A stretch of 57,050 nucleotides of DNA from contig NZ_OPYI01000013.1 in the NCBI RefSeq assembly GCF_900343085.1, positions 1-57,050 of the forward strand. Reading direction: 5' to 3'. Shown here piece by piece: positions 8,770 through 16,390 of the stretch. Positions within the stretch are counted from its first letter, which is position 1, and each line of letters begins with the position of its first letter. A model generated the notes under the pieces. That model ran no database searches. It worked only from the letters and a program-made list of their open reading frames with translations, and was not told the origin of the DNA. A program made the translations under genes and the position numbers. This stretch comes from Aedoeadaptatus coli (lineage in GTDB: Bacteria > Bacillota > Clostridia > Tissierellales > Peptoniphilaceae).

Positions 8770-9445
8770 AGCCTACGCCCCAAACCGTTTTGATGTACTT
8801 ACTCCGGCGTCCGGAATCCTGCATCTTTTCCCGAATCCGCCCGATGTGCGCCATGACCGTGTTATTGTTATCCATGTATTTTTCTCGCCAAATCGCTTCA
8901 AAAAGCGCTTCTGAGGAGACAACTTCCCCTAAGTGCTCGCATAAATACCACATAATTTCAAATTCGATGGGCGTTAGGGAAAGGGGCTTTTCATTTAAGG
9001 TGCATTTGTGCTCCCTTTTGTTGATGATCAAGCCGCGAATGGAAATCTCTTCCTCCGGCCCGCCGATCCCTTGATTATATCGGCCGCTTCGTCGAAGTTG
9101 CGTCTTCACCCTGGCCACGACTTCCAGAGGATTAAAGGGCTTGGTCATGTAATCGTCGGCCCCGACGGTGAGGCCCAGAATTTTATCCCCGAAATCAATT
9201 TTCGACGTGAGCATAAGAATAGGAAAAAAATAGTTTTCGCGAATCTTTTGGCACAGACTGAAACCGTCCAAATCCTCCAGCATAATATCCAAAATCATGG
9301 CGTCCGGCGGATCCGCTTTTATTTTTTCAAGGGCTTCTTTGCCGTCAAATGCCGTTTCCACGGCGTAGCCGTCGTTCTGAAGATAGATCTCAAGCAGTTC
9401 GCAGATTTCTTTCTCATCATCGACGATAAGGATTTTCTCTTTCAT
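8753..9445 (-). CDS. OmpR-family response regulator (VanR-like)
   Basis: DNA-binding response regulator of 230 residues. The receiver domain (1-120) contains the acidic pair DD (9-10), phospho-accepting Asp53 in ILDIML, and the conserved Lys in MTKPF. The winged-helix output domain covers about 135-228 (LTPIEFEIMWYLCEH, VWGVGYVIEK). It forms an operon with the overlapping histidine kinase. It probably activates its own promoter and possibly the lipoprotein gene downstream of the kinase, which is inference. ATG follows GGAG. Confidence 0.95.
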   Translation of the reverse strand: MKEKILIVDDEKEICELLEIYLQNDGYAVETAFDGKEALEKIKADPPDAMILDIMLEDLDGFSLCQKIRENYFFPILMLTSKIDFGDKILGLTVGADDYMTKPFNPLEVVARVKTQLRRSGRYNQGIGGPEEEISIRGLIINKREHKCTLNEKPLSLTPIEFEIMWYLCEHLGEVVSSEALFEAIWREKYMDNNNTVMAHIGRIREKMQDSGRRSKYIKTVWGVGYVIEK

Positions 9446-9493
9446 GGTTTTTCTCCGTCATTCATTAAAAATTGCTTCCTATAATTTAATTTC

Positions 9494-9503
9494 ACTATAC
9501 CAC
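9494..9503 (-). promoter_or_regulatory. Candidate promoter of two-component operon
   Basis: Minus strand GTGGTATAGT: extended -10 (TATAGT at 9494-9499, preceded by TGG). A possible -35 TTGCGA lies 19 bases upstream. Confidence 0.5.
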
Positions 9504-9548
9504 GAATCCGCTTTTCCATCGCAACAATTTCTTTGAACCTTTTCTACA

Positions 9549-9579
9549 CAAAAAAAACAAGCCCCCACGGGAGACTTGT
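9549..9579 (-). terminator. Terminator of dnaX-ybaB-recR
   Basis: On the minus strand, stem ACAAG.CTCCC / GGGGGCTTGT with loop GTG, followed by an uninterrupted T run. Confidence 0.8.
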
Positions 9580-9592
9580 TCGCAGTGCTTCT

Positions 9593-10192
9593 TTACTTTT
9601 CTCTGTAATCCGTGCGATGGGCGAGGGCCGTAGCCACGGTGAGCTCGTCGTAATACTCCAGATCGCCGCCGACGGGAATGCCGTGGGCGATGCGGGTAAT
9701 GTGGATGTCCACATCGGCCAAGGTGCGGGTAATGTAGCGAGCGGTCATGTCGCCGTCTTTCGTGGGGTTGGTGGCGAGAATCAGTTCCTTAATCGGCTCG
9801 TGCTTCAGCCGCTCCAAAAGCTCTCTGATGCGAAGCTTTTGCGGCACGATGCCCCGCTCCGGCACGATGACGCCGTGGAGCACGTGGTACAGGCCGTTGT
9901 ACTTGCCCGTGGCTTCCATGACCTGCACGTCCTGAGGCCGCTCCACCACGCAGATCACCGTGCGGTCCCTGTGCTCGCTCTTGCAAATGCTGCAGGGATC
10001 GGAATCGGTGTAGTCGTGGCAGATGCTGCACTCTCTTATCTTCTCGCGGGCTTCCTGAATGGCCTTGGCCAACTGCTCCGCCTCTTCCGGCGGGGCATCG
10101 AGCAAAAAGTAGCTGAGACGCCGCGCGGTCTTCGTGCCGATCCCCGGCAGACGACTCAGGCGATAGATCAGCTCCTCCAGGGGTTTGTCCAT
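9593..10192 (-). CDS. recR: Recombination mediator RecR
   Basis: Toprim-containing protein that works with RecO and RecF to load RecA on gapped DNA. The 199 residues are the standard length. They show the N-terminal helix-hairpin-helix (LSRLPGIGTKTARRLSYF), the four-cysteine zinc finger (Cys55, 58, 67, 70) and the Toprim motif VVERPQDV. The gene is separated by two bases from ybaB upstream. The dnaX-ybaB-recR order is widely conserved in Firmicutes. The ribosome site before ATG is weak, which fits coupling to the preceding gene. Confidence 0.97.
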   Translation of the reverse strand: MDKPLEELIYRLSRLPGIGTKTARRLSYFLLDAPPEEAEQLAKAIQEAREKIRECSICHDYTDSDPCSICKSEHRDRTVICVVERPQDVQVMEATGKYNGLYHVLHGVIVPERGIVPQKLRIRELLERLKHEPIKELILATNPTKDGDMTARYITRTLADVDIHITRIAHGIPVGGDLEYYDELTVATALAHRTDYREK

Positions 10193-10194
10193 GA

Positions 10195-10533
10195 TTAAAA
10201 CAGACCCGGCATATTGAGGCCGCCGGTCAAGCGGGACATTTCCCCTTCCGTCTTTTCTCTTGCGTTATTCATGGCTTCGCGAATGGCGGCGAGAATTAAG
10301 TCTTCCAAGGTTTCCACGTCTTCGGGATCCACCACGTCGGGATCGATGGACAGGCGCAAGAGCTCTTGCTTGCCGTTTACCACAGCGGAAACGACGCCGC
10401 CGCCTGAAGTGGCTTCAAATTCCTGTTTATCCAGGTCCGCCTGCATTTTTTCCATGTCTTTTTGAAACTTTTGTACCTGTTTCATCATATTGTTCATATT
10501 TTTTCCGCCCATATTGGGAAATCCCTTCGCCAT
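10195..10533 (-). CDS. YbaB/EbfC nucleoid-associated protein
   Basis: Small DNA-binding protein of 112 residues between dnaX and recR, the place where the YbaB/EbfC family is usually found. The N-terminal Met/Asn/Gly-rich stretch is followed by a long helix (KQVQKFQKDMEKMQADLDKQ) and the conserved core GGGVVSAVVNGKQELLRLSI, then a C-terminal helical region ending LTGGLNMPG. The family forms tweezer-shaped dimers and is thought to organise DNA; a direct role with DnaX or RecR is not established. ATG follows AAGGAGG. Confidence 0.95.
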   Translation of the reverse strand: MAKGFPNMGGKNMNNMMKQVQKFQKDMEKMQADLDKQEFEATSGGGVVSAVVNGKQELLRLSIDPDVVDPEDVETLEDLILAAIREAMNNAREKTEGEMSRLTGGLNMPGLF

Positions 10534-10542
10534 AGTGCCTCC

Positions 10543-12153
10543 TTATTCTTTTTCAATGGTTACGTCTTTAAATACGCGCTCGATGGACTGAAGGACATCG
10601 TCGTCCGCATCGCCGATGGCTTCCACCGCCACCGTCGTCTCCGGCCCGAGCGCTTCCTTCACACCTTCGGCCAGGGCCTTTACATTGGCCTCTTTTTTTA
10701 ACATCTGCAAATGGAAAGAAAACTTCGGCTGAAATAATATAGTAAGCCTATTCCCTTCCATCTTCGTACTTTGTGCGTCTTTCAACAGGGCCGCGCAGGC
10801 CACGCTTTTCTCGCGAACCGCCGACTGCACCTCTTGCCACCGGTCTTCCGCAAGGGCCGTCTTGTCGCCTTCGATTATATCACGGTCTCGGGCTTCACTC
10901 AAAGTCTGCTGCCCTTCCGATGCCTCCGGAATCGTTTCGGCGTCTTTTGTTTTTTCTTCAGGTGACGATGCAACCGCTGCCGTCTCTTTTCGCGGCGCTT
11001 CGGCTTTTTTTACCGGCACTTTTTTTCGCGGGGCCGCGTCCAAGGGCACGATTTCGTCATCCGGCAGGGAACCCGCCCCTTTCAAGTGAAGGGCTTTTAA
11101 TAGTAGAATTTCCACCACGGTCTTGGGATCCTTGGCGTAACGAAACTGCTCCCGCCCCTGTTGAAAGAGCTGAAGGACCTGAAAACCGTAGCCCTCGTCC
11201 AGATTTTTTGCGTGGGCTTCAAAGGCCGCTCCCTCGCTTTCGCTGAGCCCCTTGGGAACTTCCCGGGTGTAGCCGTAAAACAAAAGGTCGCGGAAGTAGT
11301 CGATGAGGGCGTCGAGGAGAAGGGAAAAATTCTTCCCGCGGTCGTGGGCCCTGTTTAATGCATCGACGATCAGGGCGCCGTCTCCCGTAAAGAGGCCGTC
11401 GACGATGCGAAAAATCCCCTCTTCTTCCGTAAGGCCCAAGGCGTCGCGCACAAGCTCCCCGTCCACGACGCCATCGTCCATGGAAAGGACCTGATCCAAA
11501 ATGGAGAGGCTGTCCCGCATGCTGCCGTCGCTGTGGGCGGCGATCACCGCCAGGCCTTCGTCGGTGTAGCTTCTCTTCTCCAAATCCAAAATCCGGGCGA
11601 GCTCCCCTTGAATGGCTTCTTCCTTTAAGCGAAAGAAAGTAAAGCGTTGGGCCCGGGACAAAATCGTGGCGGGAATTTTTTCCGGCTCCGTCGTGGCCAA
11701 AATAAAGAGGGCGTGGGCCGGCGGCTCTTCCAAAATTTTCAAAAGGGCGTTAAAGGCCCCTTTGCTGAGCATGTGGACCTCGTCGATAATGTAGACTTTT
11801 TTCTTCGCCACCGCCGGCGCATAGGCCACGTGCTCGCGAATCTCCCGTATGTCGTCCACGGAATTGTTGCTGGCCGCGTCGATTTCCATGACATCGAAGA
11901 GGCTTTCTTCTAAAATCCCGCGGCAGACCTTGCATTCGTTGCAGGGATTGGCCCCCACAGGGGAAAGGCAGTTCACGGCGCGGGCGAAAATTTTCGCCGC
12001 GGACGTCTTGCCTGTGCCCCGGGTGCCGGAGAAAATATAGGCGTGGTGAACGCGGTTTTCTTTTATTTGATTTTTCAGTGCGGTAATGGTCATCTCTTGG
12101 CCGACGACGTCGTCGAATGTCTTGGGCCGATACCTTCTGTACAGTGCTTGCAT
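10543..12153 (-). CDS. dnaX: DNA polymerase III gamma/tau subunit
   Basis: Clamp-loader ATPase of the replisome, 536 residues. Walker A GTRGTGKT at 43-50, zinc-binding cysteines at about 62, 71, 74 and 77, Walker B YIIDEVHMLS and the SRC-like motif ILSRAQRFTF. After residue 370 comes a charged, Lys/Glu/Ala/Pro-rich linker and then a C-terminal tau-type region that would contact the polymerase. ATG follows CGGAGG. First gene of dnaX-ybaB-recR. No obvious slippery frameshift site was noted, so whether a separate gamma form is made cannot be said. Confidence 0.97.
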   Translation of the reverse strand: MQALYRRYRPKTFDDVVGQEMTITALKNQIKENRVHHAYIFSGTRGTGKTSAAKIFARAVNCLSPVGANPCNECKVCRGILEESLFDVMEIDAASNNSVDDIREIREHVAYAPAVAKKKVYIIDEVHMLSKGAFNALLKILEEPPAHALFILATTEPEKIPATILSRAQRFTFFRLKEEAIQGELARILDLEKRSYTDEGLAVIAAHSDGSMRDSLSILDQVLSMDDGVVDGELVRDALGLTEEEGIFRIVDGLFTGDGALIVDALNRAHDRGKNFSLLLDALIDYFRDLLFYGYTREVPKGLSESEGAAFEAHAKNLDEGYGFQVLQLFQQGREQFRYAKDPKTVVEILLLKALHLKGAGSLPDDEIVPLDAAPRKKVPVKKAEAPRKETAAVASSPEEKTKDAETIPEASEGQQTLSEARDRDIIEGDKTALAEDRWQEVQSAVREKSVACAALLKDAQSTKMEGNRLTILFQPKFSFHLQMLKKEANVKALAEGVKEALGPETTVAVEAIGDADDDVLQSIERVFKDVTIEKE

Positions 12154-12170
12154 AATCGCCTCCGGCTAAT

Positions 12171-12199
12171 AGTATACATGAAAAGAGAGCTACGAGAAA
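12171..12199 (-). promoter_or_regulatory. Promoter of dnaX-ybaB-recR
   Basis: Minus strand TATACT (12171-12176) with a weak -35 TTTCTC at 12194-12199 and a 17-base spacer, a short distance upstream of the dnaX start. Confidence 0.5.
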
Positions 12200-12276
12200 T
12201 CTTTTCCCTTAGTCCTTTCTTAGTTTGGATCCGAAAATTTTGACCAATCCTTCACGATTCTATCACATGGGGCGGT

Positions 12277-12282
12277 TATACT
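12277..12282 (+). promoter_or_regulatory. Candidate -10 of Ala/Asn lipoprotein gene
   Basis: TATACT preceded by GGT, 44 bases before the start codon. TTGACC at 12240-12245 is too far upstream for normal spacing to this hexamer; with TATCAC at 12261 it would form an alternative weak promoter. Confidence 0.35.
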
Positions 12283-12325
12283 AAGGCTACATCAATGATA
12301 TGAATCTTTTAGGAGGTATTTCGAA

Positions 12326-12601
12326 ATGAAAAACTTAAAGAAAATCGCTAGCGCTATGGCAGTAGGTACCCTTATGTTCGGTCTCGTTGCTTGCCAACCC
12401 AAAGCTGACGAAGCTCAAAATGCTGCAAACAACGCTGCTAACGCTGCTAACAACGCTGCTGCTGAAGCTAACAACGCTCAAAACGAAGCTGCTAACAAAG
12501 CTGAAAACGCCGCTGCTGCTAACGCTGCTGCTGACAACGCTCAAGCTGCTGCTAACAACGCTGAAGCTTCCGCTGACAAGGCTGAAAACGCCGCTAAGTA
12601 A
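12326..12601 (+). CDS. Ala/Asn-rich mini-lipoprotein
   Basis: 91 residues: signal peptide with lipobox LVAC (Cys23), then about 65 residues built almost only of Ala, Asn, Glu, Lys, Asp and Gln in irregular repeats (AQNAANNAANAANNAAAEA). The composition suggests one long helix or Ala-based coiled coil, superficially like the murein lipoprotein Lpp of Gram-negatives, but no homology can be claimed. Codons are strongly biased to GCT and AAC, unlike neighbouring genes, which prefer GCC and GCG; this fits very high expression or a recently expanded repeat. A strong AGGAGGT ribosome site, own -10 and own terminator support a highly expressed single gene. Confidence 0.85.
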   Translation: MKNLKKIASAMAVGTLMFGLVACQPKADEAQNAANNAANAANNAAAEANNAQNEAANKAENAAAANAAADNAQAAANNAEASADKAENAAK

Positions 12602-12625
12602 TCGACGATTCGATTTTAAGAAAAG

Positions 12626-12650
12626 CTCCGGTTTTTCCGGAGTTTTTTTT
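12626..12650 (+). terminator. Terminator of Ala/Asn lipoprotein gene
   Basis: Perfect 6-bp stem CTCCGG / CCGGAG with a five-T loop, followed by eight T. Confidence 0.9.
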
Positions 12651-12675
12651 ATGACTTCATTTTTATGACTTCATT
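12647..12675 (+). repeat. Two-copy 14-base tandem repeat
   Basis: TTTTATGACTTCATT occurs twice in direct succession with a 14-base period, between the terminator and the next promoter. Probably replication slippage; no function is suggested. Confidence 0.6.
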
Positions 12676-12694
12676 CTGTAATCAACCGAATCTA

Positions 12695-12703
12695 TGTTAT
12701 AAT
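12695..12703 (+). promoter_or_regulatory. Extended -10 promoter of zinc-ribbon gene
   Basis: TGTTATAAT: consensus TATAAT at 12698-12703 with the TGn extension. No good -35 at the expected distance. Confidence 0.6.
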
Positions 12704-12736
12704 TTGGTAAAACAGATGAAGAAGGAGGACGATCCA

Positions 12737-14491
12737 TTGTATTGTTTTCAATGTGGCGAAGAACTGGTCAAAGGCGCGAAGTTTTGTCACGTCTGCGGTG
12801 CCAATCAGGAAGAAGCGCGAAAACTCTTCGAGAAAAATTTTAAAGACGCCTCGCCTGCACCGAAAGCCGGTTTGGATCATCCCGCTTCCGGCGGCGACAC
12901 GAAAGTCGCCTACTCCTCCGATCCGGAAGACGGCGAAGCCTTAAAAAATTACTTAAATAAAGTGGATACCCACGTGGGCATGAGTATTCAAAAACACGAA
13001 ACCCTCTCCGGCGCGCGCCCGAAGCCGAAAAAAGAAAAGCCGAAGAAAAAAGCGGCAAACGCCCATGTCGAAGCTGCGCCTTCTGCCGCGGCCGATTCGA
13101 AAAAAGCCGATACGCGGCCTCAGCCCGCTCAGCCTACGGAAAAAAAGAAAAAGAAGAGCTTTTCCGCCATTTGGAACAGCTTTATCGACGAGGAAGACAA
13201 TCCCTACTCCGTCTTCGGCGAAATGGCCGATCGCCTGGAGCGGAATCAAAAGATGTTGGACGATTCAGAGGCCGATCGCCTGCGCGTGTCTCAGGACATG
13301 GACGGCATGGATCAGGAAACCTTCGCCCAAACCGGCGACGTGTCCTCTTTAAACAAAAAGGTCAACGAAATTTTAGACGCACAGGAAAGAGAAAACGAGG
13401 AAAAAATGACCTCGAAAGGCGTCCTCTCTTCCTTCTTCTCGAAAAATAAAAAATCCGAAGACACCACGGCGAAAAAAGAAAGCCCCGCGTCGGCAACGGA
13501 AAAGGCGCCTGAGAAAGAAACCATCTCCCCCGCCGATGCCTTCGATGGGAAGGAGCCGAAGAAGGACGCCCTCATCGAGACGAAGGAGGTCGTCGCAGAA
13601 AAAGAAAGCGCCGATGATACCTTGATTCAAGCCGCCGATTCCTTCGCCGATACAAAATCCGTAACCACGCCCGTCGAGAAAGACGCGCCGGCAGCTTTCG
13701 AATCAGAGGCAATTTCTGAAAAAGAAGCCCGCAAGCAGGCGAAAAAAGAAGCCAAGGCGGCGGCCAAGGCTCAAAAGGCGGCAAAAAAAGCGGCGGCATC
13801 CGACGAGAAAAAAGAAAATCCCTTCACTTCCTTCTTTGCCGGTTTGAAAAAAGAAAAATCCGACGTGAAAAAGGCGGAAAAACCCGCCGAGGAAAAGCAA
13901 CACCATCAAATCAGCGAGCTTTCCGACAATACCTACGTCTTAAAGGCCTACGACCGACTCTTGCGTGGGCGGGATCGCGTCATGGCAAAGGGCAAGCAAG
14001 GGGTCTACGGCCTATTAGGCATCGGCCTCGTCATCAGTACCCTACCGATTTTCTTTGCCTTCGGAAGAATCGGCATTTTAGCCGTTATTTTCGCCGTGTT
14101 AAAAGCGCTGATCGATCTGTTCCGCTTTTTCTTCGCAAACAATGTGGCCCGCACCAACAGTTGCGTGGAAGATAATTTGCGGGAACGTACCGTGGACAAT
14201 CTCTTCCACTGGATCCTGTATTTGATCCCGTCGGCCATTGTGTTTTTCGTCCTGCCGGCCTCTACGGCCATGGGACGCACGGTTTTGGGTGCGGTGACGC
14301 CCCACTTCCTCTTGAGCATTCTGCTCTATGTGTGGGTCATGTTTTTGGCCTATTCTTCGGCCCATTCCATCTTGCCGAAAGAAAACAGCCGCGATTTTCT
14401 TGCCTGGTACGGCATTATCTTCGTAAGCATCGACTTGATCTCCAAACTCTTTTGGATCATCGCCATCTTTCTTACGTCCACATTCGCCTAA
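12737..14491 (+). CDS. Zinc-ribbon membrane protein, charged linker
   Basis: Unassigned protein of 584 residues. The start is taken as TTG at 12737, eight bases after AAGGAGG, because the zinc ribbon begins there (YCFQCGEEL, then FCHVCGANQ: two CxxC pairs). Residues about 30-395 are very rich in Lys, Glu, Ala and Ser and look disordered (for example AKKEAKAAAKAQKAAKKAAA). The C-terminal about 170 residues contain four or five hydrophobic membrane segments (GLLGIGLVISTLPIFFAFG, LYLIPSAIVFFVLPA, FLLSILLYVWVMFLAYS, FLTSTFA end). The ribbon and linker would face the cytoplasm. Own promoter and terminator. Function unknown; the DNA of the linker is not obviously foreign. Confidence 0.8.
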   Translation: MYCFQCGEELVKGAKFCHVCGANQEEARKLFEKNFKDASPAPKAGLDHPASGGDTKVAYSSDPEDGEALKNYLNKVDTHVGMSIQKHETLSGARPKPKKEKPKKKAANAHVEAAPSAAADSKKADTRPQPAQPTEKKKKKSFSAIWNSFIDEEDNPYSVFGEMADRLERNQKMLDDSEADRLRVSQDMDGMDQETFAQTGDVSSLNKKVNEILDAQERENEEKMTSKGVLSSFFSKNKKSEDTTAKKESPASATEKAPEKETISPADAFDGKEPKKDALIETKEVVAEKESADDTLIQAADSFADTKSVTTPVEKDAPAAFESEAISEKEARKQAKKEAKAAAKAQKAAKKAAASDEKKENPFTSFFAGLKKEKSDVKKAEKPAEEKQHHQISELSDNTYVLKAYDRLLRGRDRVMAKGKQGVYGLLGIGLVISTLPIFFAFGRIGILAVIFAVLKALIDLFRFFFANNVARTNSCVEDNLRERTVDNLFHWILYLIPSAIVFFVLPASTAMGRTVLGAVTPHFLLSILLYVWVMFLAYSSAHSILPKENSRDFLAWYGIIFVSIDLISKLFWIIAIFLTSTFA

Positions 14492-14495
14492 AACG

Positions 14496-14518
14496 GAACC
14501 GCTTCGGCGGTTCTTTTT
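14496..14518 (+). terminator. Terminator of zinc-ribbon gene
   Basis: Perfect 7-bp stem GAACCGC / GCGGTTC closed by a TTCG tetraloop and followed by six T. Confidence 0.92.
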
Positions 14519-14558
14519 TCTTTCTCCCGTCTATTACCGCTTTTTCACGGAAAAGCAC

Positions 14559-14587
14559 TTGTTTCGATGAAGAAAAAATCTTACAAT
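14559..14587 (+). promoter_or_regulatory. Promoter of aspartokinase gene
   Basis: TTGTTT (14559-14564), 17-base spacer, TACAAT (14582-14587). The leader is short, so no lysine riboswitch fits between promoter and start codon. Confidence 0.7.
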
Positions 14588-14615
14588 AGGATAAGATTAC
14601 CTAAAGGAGGAAATT

Positions 14616-15932
14616 ATGCCCATCGTATGTAAATTCGGCGGTTCATCCCTCGCCAATAGTGAACAGTTTAAAAAAGTTAAGGATATTATCGAAAGCGATG
14701 AAAACCGCCTCTATGTCATCCCTTCGGCGCCGGGAAAGGCCCGAAACGGCGATCAAAAGGTGACGGATCTGTTGATTCTTCTCTACAACATGGCCGTGCA
14801 CAAACTTTCGCCCAACGAAGTCATGAGCATGATCGAAGCCCGCTACCGCGAAATCTTAGACGGCATCGGCATCGAATTCGATTTGAAGGCGGAGCTCGAC
14901 ACGATTTTGAGCACCATTACCTCCGGCAAGGTGAGTAAATCCTACGTCCTCTCCCGAGGCGAATACTTAAACGGAAAAATTTTAGCCGCCTACTTGGGCT
15001 ACGATTTCGTCGACGCCGCTACGGTGATTCGCTTCGACGAAAACGGCCAATGGGACGAAGAAGCCAGCTACCGCGCTCTGGAAGAAATGAAGGAAGAACA
15101 CGCCTGTGCCGTGATCCCCGGCTTCTACGGCTCCACGCCATCAGGCAAAATCATCACCTTCAGCCGCGGCGGCAGCGACCTCTCCGGCGCCATCGTGGCC
15201 CGAGGCGTCGGCGCCGATCTCTACGAAAACTGGACCGACGTCTCCGGCCTTCTCGCCGTGGATCCTTCCATCGTGCCCCATCCGCGAAAGATCAAAAAAA
15301 TCACCTATGAAGAGCTTCGCGAGCTCTCTTACAGCGGCGCCAAGGTCATGCACGACGAAGCCATGTTCCCGGTCATCGAAAAAAATATTCCCGTGGTGAT
15401 CCGAAACACCAATGCCAAAGACGAAGACGGCTCCTACATCGTGGCCAATGTGCCCGACGATATGGAAGGTGAAAACATTACGGGTATCGCCTGCAGAAAG
15501 GGTTTCGACGTCATCAATATCGAAAAATTCCGCATGAATCGGGATCTGGCTTTCCACAGAAAAGTGCTTTCCGTCCTGGAAGCCAACGACATTTATCTGG
15601 AACACATGCCCTCTTCCATCGACTCCATCTCCCTGGTCATCGCCAGTAAGTATCTGAAAAATAAAACCGATCAGCTCATCGCCGAGCTTCAAACCTTTAC
15701 CAATGCCGATCGCATTACCGTGGACCACAACATCGCCCTGATCACCATCGTCGGTCGCAACATGAAAAACCGCGTCGGCACCAGCGCCCACATTTTCGGC
15801 GCCTTGGCCGGGGCCAATGTCAATATCCGCGTGATCATCCAAGGGGCCAGCGAAATGAACATTATCGTCGGCGTCCTGGACGAAGAGGCGGACAAATCCA
15901 TCGAGGCAATTTATAACGCCACTTTCTCATAA
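14616..15932 (+). CDS. lysC: Aspartokinase
   Basis: Phosphorylates aspartate with ATP, the first step to lysine, threonine, methionine and diaminopimelate. The 438 residues show the N-terminal KFGGSSLA nucleotide motif, the catalytic-domain segment TFSRGGSDLSGAIVA, and two ACT domains from about residue 300 (MNRDLAFHRKVLSVLEAND and a second one with ITIVGRNMKNRVGTSAHIF) for feedback control. Monofunctional: no homoserine dehydrogenase part. Single gene with its own promoter and AAGGAGG. Which end product inhibits it cannot be told; lysC and thrA-type paralogues look alike, so the symbol is tentative. Confidence 0.92.
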   Translation: MPIVCKFGGSSLANSEQFKKVKDIIESDENRLYVIPSAPGKARNGDQKVTDLLILLYNMAVHKLSPNEVMSMIEARYREILDGIGIEFDLKAELDTILSTITSGKVSKSYVLSRGEYLNGKILAAYLGYDFVDAATVIRFDENGQWDEEASYRALEEMKEEHACAVIPGFYGSTPSGKIITFSRGGSDLSGAIVARGVGADLYENWTDVSGLLAVDPSIVPHPRKIKKITYEELRELSYSGAKVMHDEAMFPVIEKNIPVVIRNTNAKDEDGSYIVANVPDDMEGENITGIACRKGFDVINIEKFRMNRDLAFHRKVLSVLEANDIYLEHMPSSIDSISLVIASKYLKNKTDQLIAELQTFTNADRITVDHNIALITIVGRNMKNRVGTSAHIFGALAGANVNIRVIIQGASEMNIIVGVLDEEADKSIEAIYNATFS

Positions 15933-15936
15933 AAAC

Positions 15937-15965
15937 TTTTCTAATCTCTCGAAATCGGGTATACT
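15937..15965 (+). promoter_or_regulatory. Promoter of the thiamine operon
   Basis: TATACT at 15960-15965 with a weak -35 TTTTCT at 15937-15942 (17-base spacer). Initiation near 15972 would start the transcript a few bases before the riboswitch aptamer. Confidence 0.5.
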
Positions 15966-15974
15966 CTATTTGTA

Positions 15975-16041
15975 TAGGGGTGCTCACAGCTGAGAGAGAA
16001 TTACTCAACCCATTGAACTTGTACAGGTAATGCTGTAAAAG
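15975..16041 (+). ncRNA. TPP riboswitch (THI element)
   Basis: Carries the conserved THI-box blocks in order: GGGGTGCT, the CTGAGA pyrimidine-binding motif at 15990-15995, CAACCCATTGAACTTGTACAG and GGTAATGCTG. It precedes a terminator and four thiamine-related genes. Known mechanism: bound thiamine pyrophosphate favours termination, so the operon is on when thiamine is scarce. Confidence 0.95.
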
Positions 16042-16047
16042 GATCGA

Positions 16048-16076
16048 GCCGATGCACCGCGTGCATCGGCTTTTTT
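16048..16076 (+). terminator. Riboswitch-controlled terminator
   Basis: Perfect 10-bp stem GCCGATGCAC / GTGCATCGGC with loop CGC and six T, seven bases after the aptamer and before the first gene. It is the expected expression platform; the competing antiterminator was not traced. Confidence 0.93.
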
Positions 16077-16093
16077 ATTGAAAGGAGAAAGAA

Positions 16094-16390
16094 ATGAAAG
16101 CAAGTATGGCCATTCAGGTATTGCCGACGGTAGAAGGCGGCATCAAAGAAGTTGTTCGCATCGTCGACGAGGTAATCAAAGTTATCGACGAAAGCGGTTT
16201 AAATTACGTCGTCTCTCCCTTTGAAACCACGGTTGAAGGCAATTCCATGGACGAAATCATCGACCTGCTCCGCAAATGCGAGGCCAAGGTGCTGGAAGAA
16301 GGCGCCGAATCCGTCATGTGCTATGTCAAATTAAATCACGGAAAAGAATCCATTTTATCCATCGATGAAAAAATCGACAAATATCAGTAA
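16094..16390 (+). CDS. Thiamine-binding protein (MTH1187/YkoF-like)
   Basis: 98-residue cytoplasmic protein of the UPF0045/thiamine-binding family (MASMAIQVLP-type first strand, FETTVEGN motif, repeated alpha/beta layout). Members bind thiamine or its hydroxymethylpyrimidine part and often sit in TPP-regulated operons, as here directly after the riboswitch. ATG with AAAGGAG. The following permease gene starts inside its last 26 bases. It probably buffers or delivers the imported pyrimidine, which is inference from family and context. Confidence 0.88.
   Translation: MKASMAIQVLPTVEGGIKEVVRIVDEVIKVIDESGLNYVVSPFETTVEGNSMDEIIDLLRKCEAKVLEEGAESVMCYVKLNHGKESILSIDEKIDKYQ

Noticed and set aside
10773-11246. 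Open plus-strand frame of 157 codons opposite dnaX
   Set aside because: Antisense shadow of the real gene; the GC-rich codon pattern makes many such frames. Same reasoning for the long frames opposite glyS, prmA, mtaB and dnaJ.
14519-14615. Lysine riboswitch in front of aspartokinase
   Set aside because: The promoter leaves only about 20 leader bases, too short for a riboswitch.
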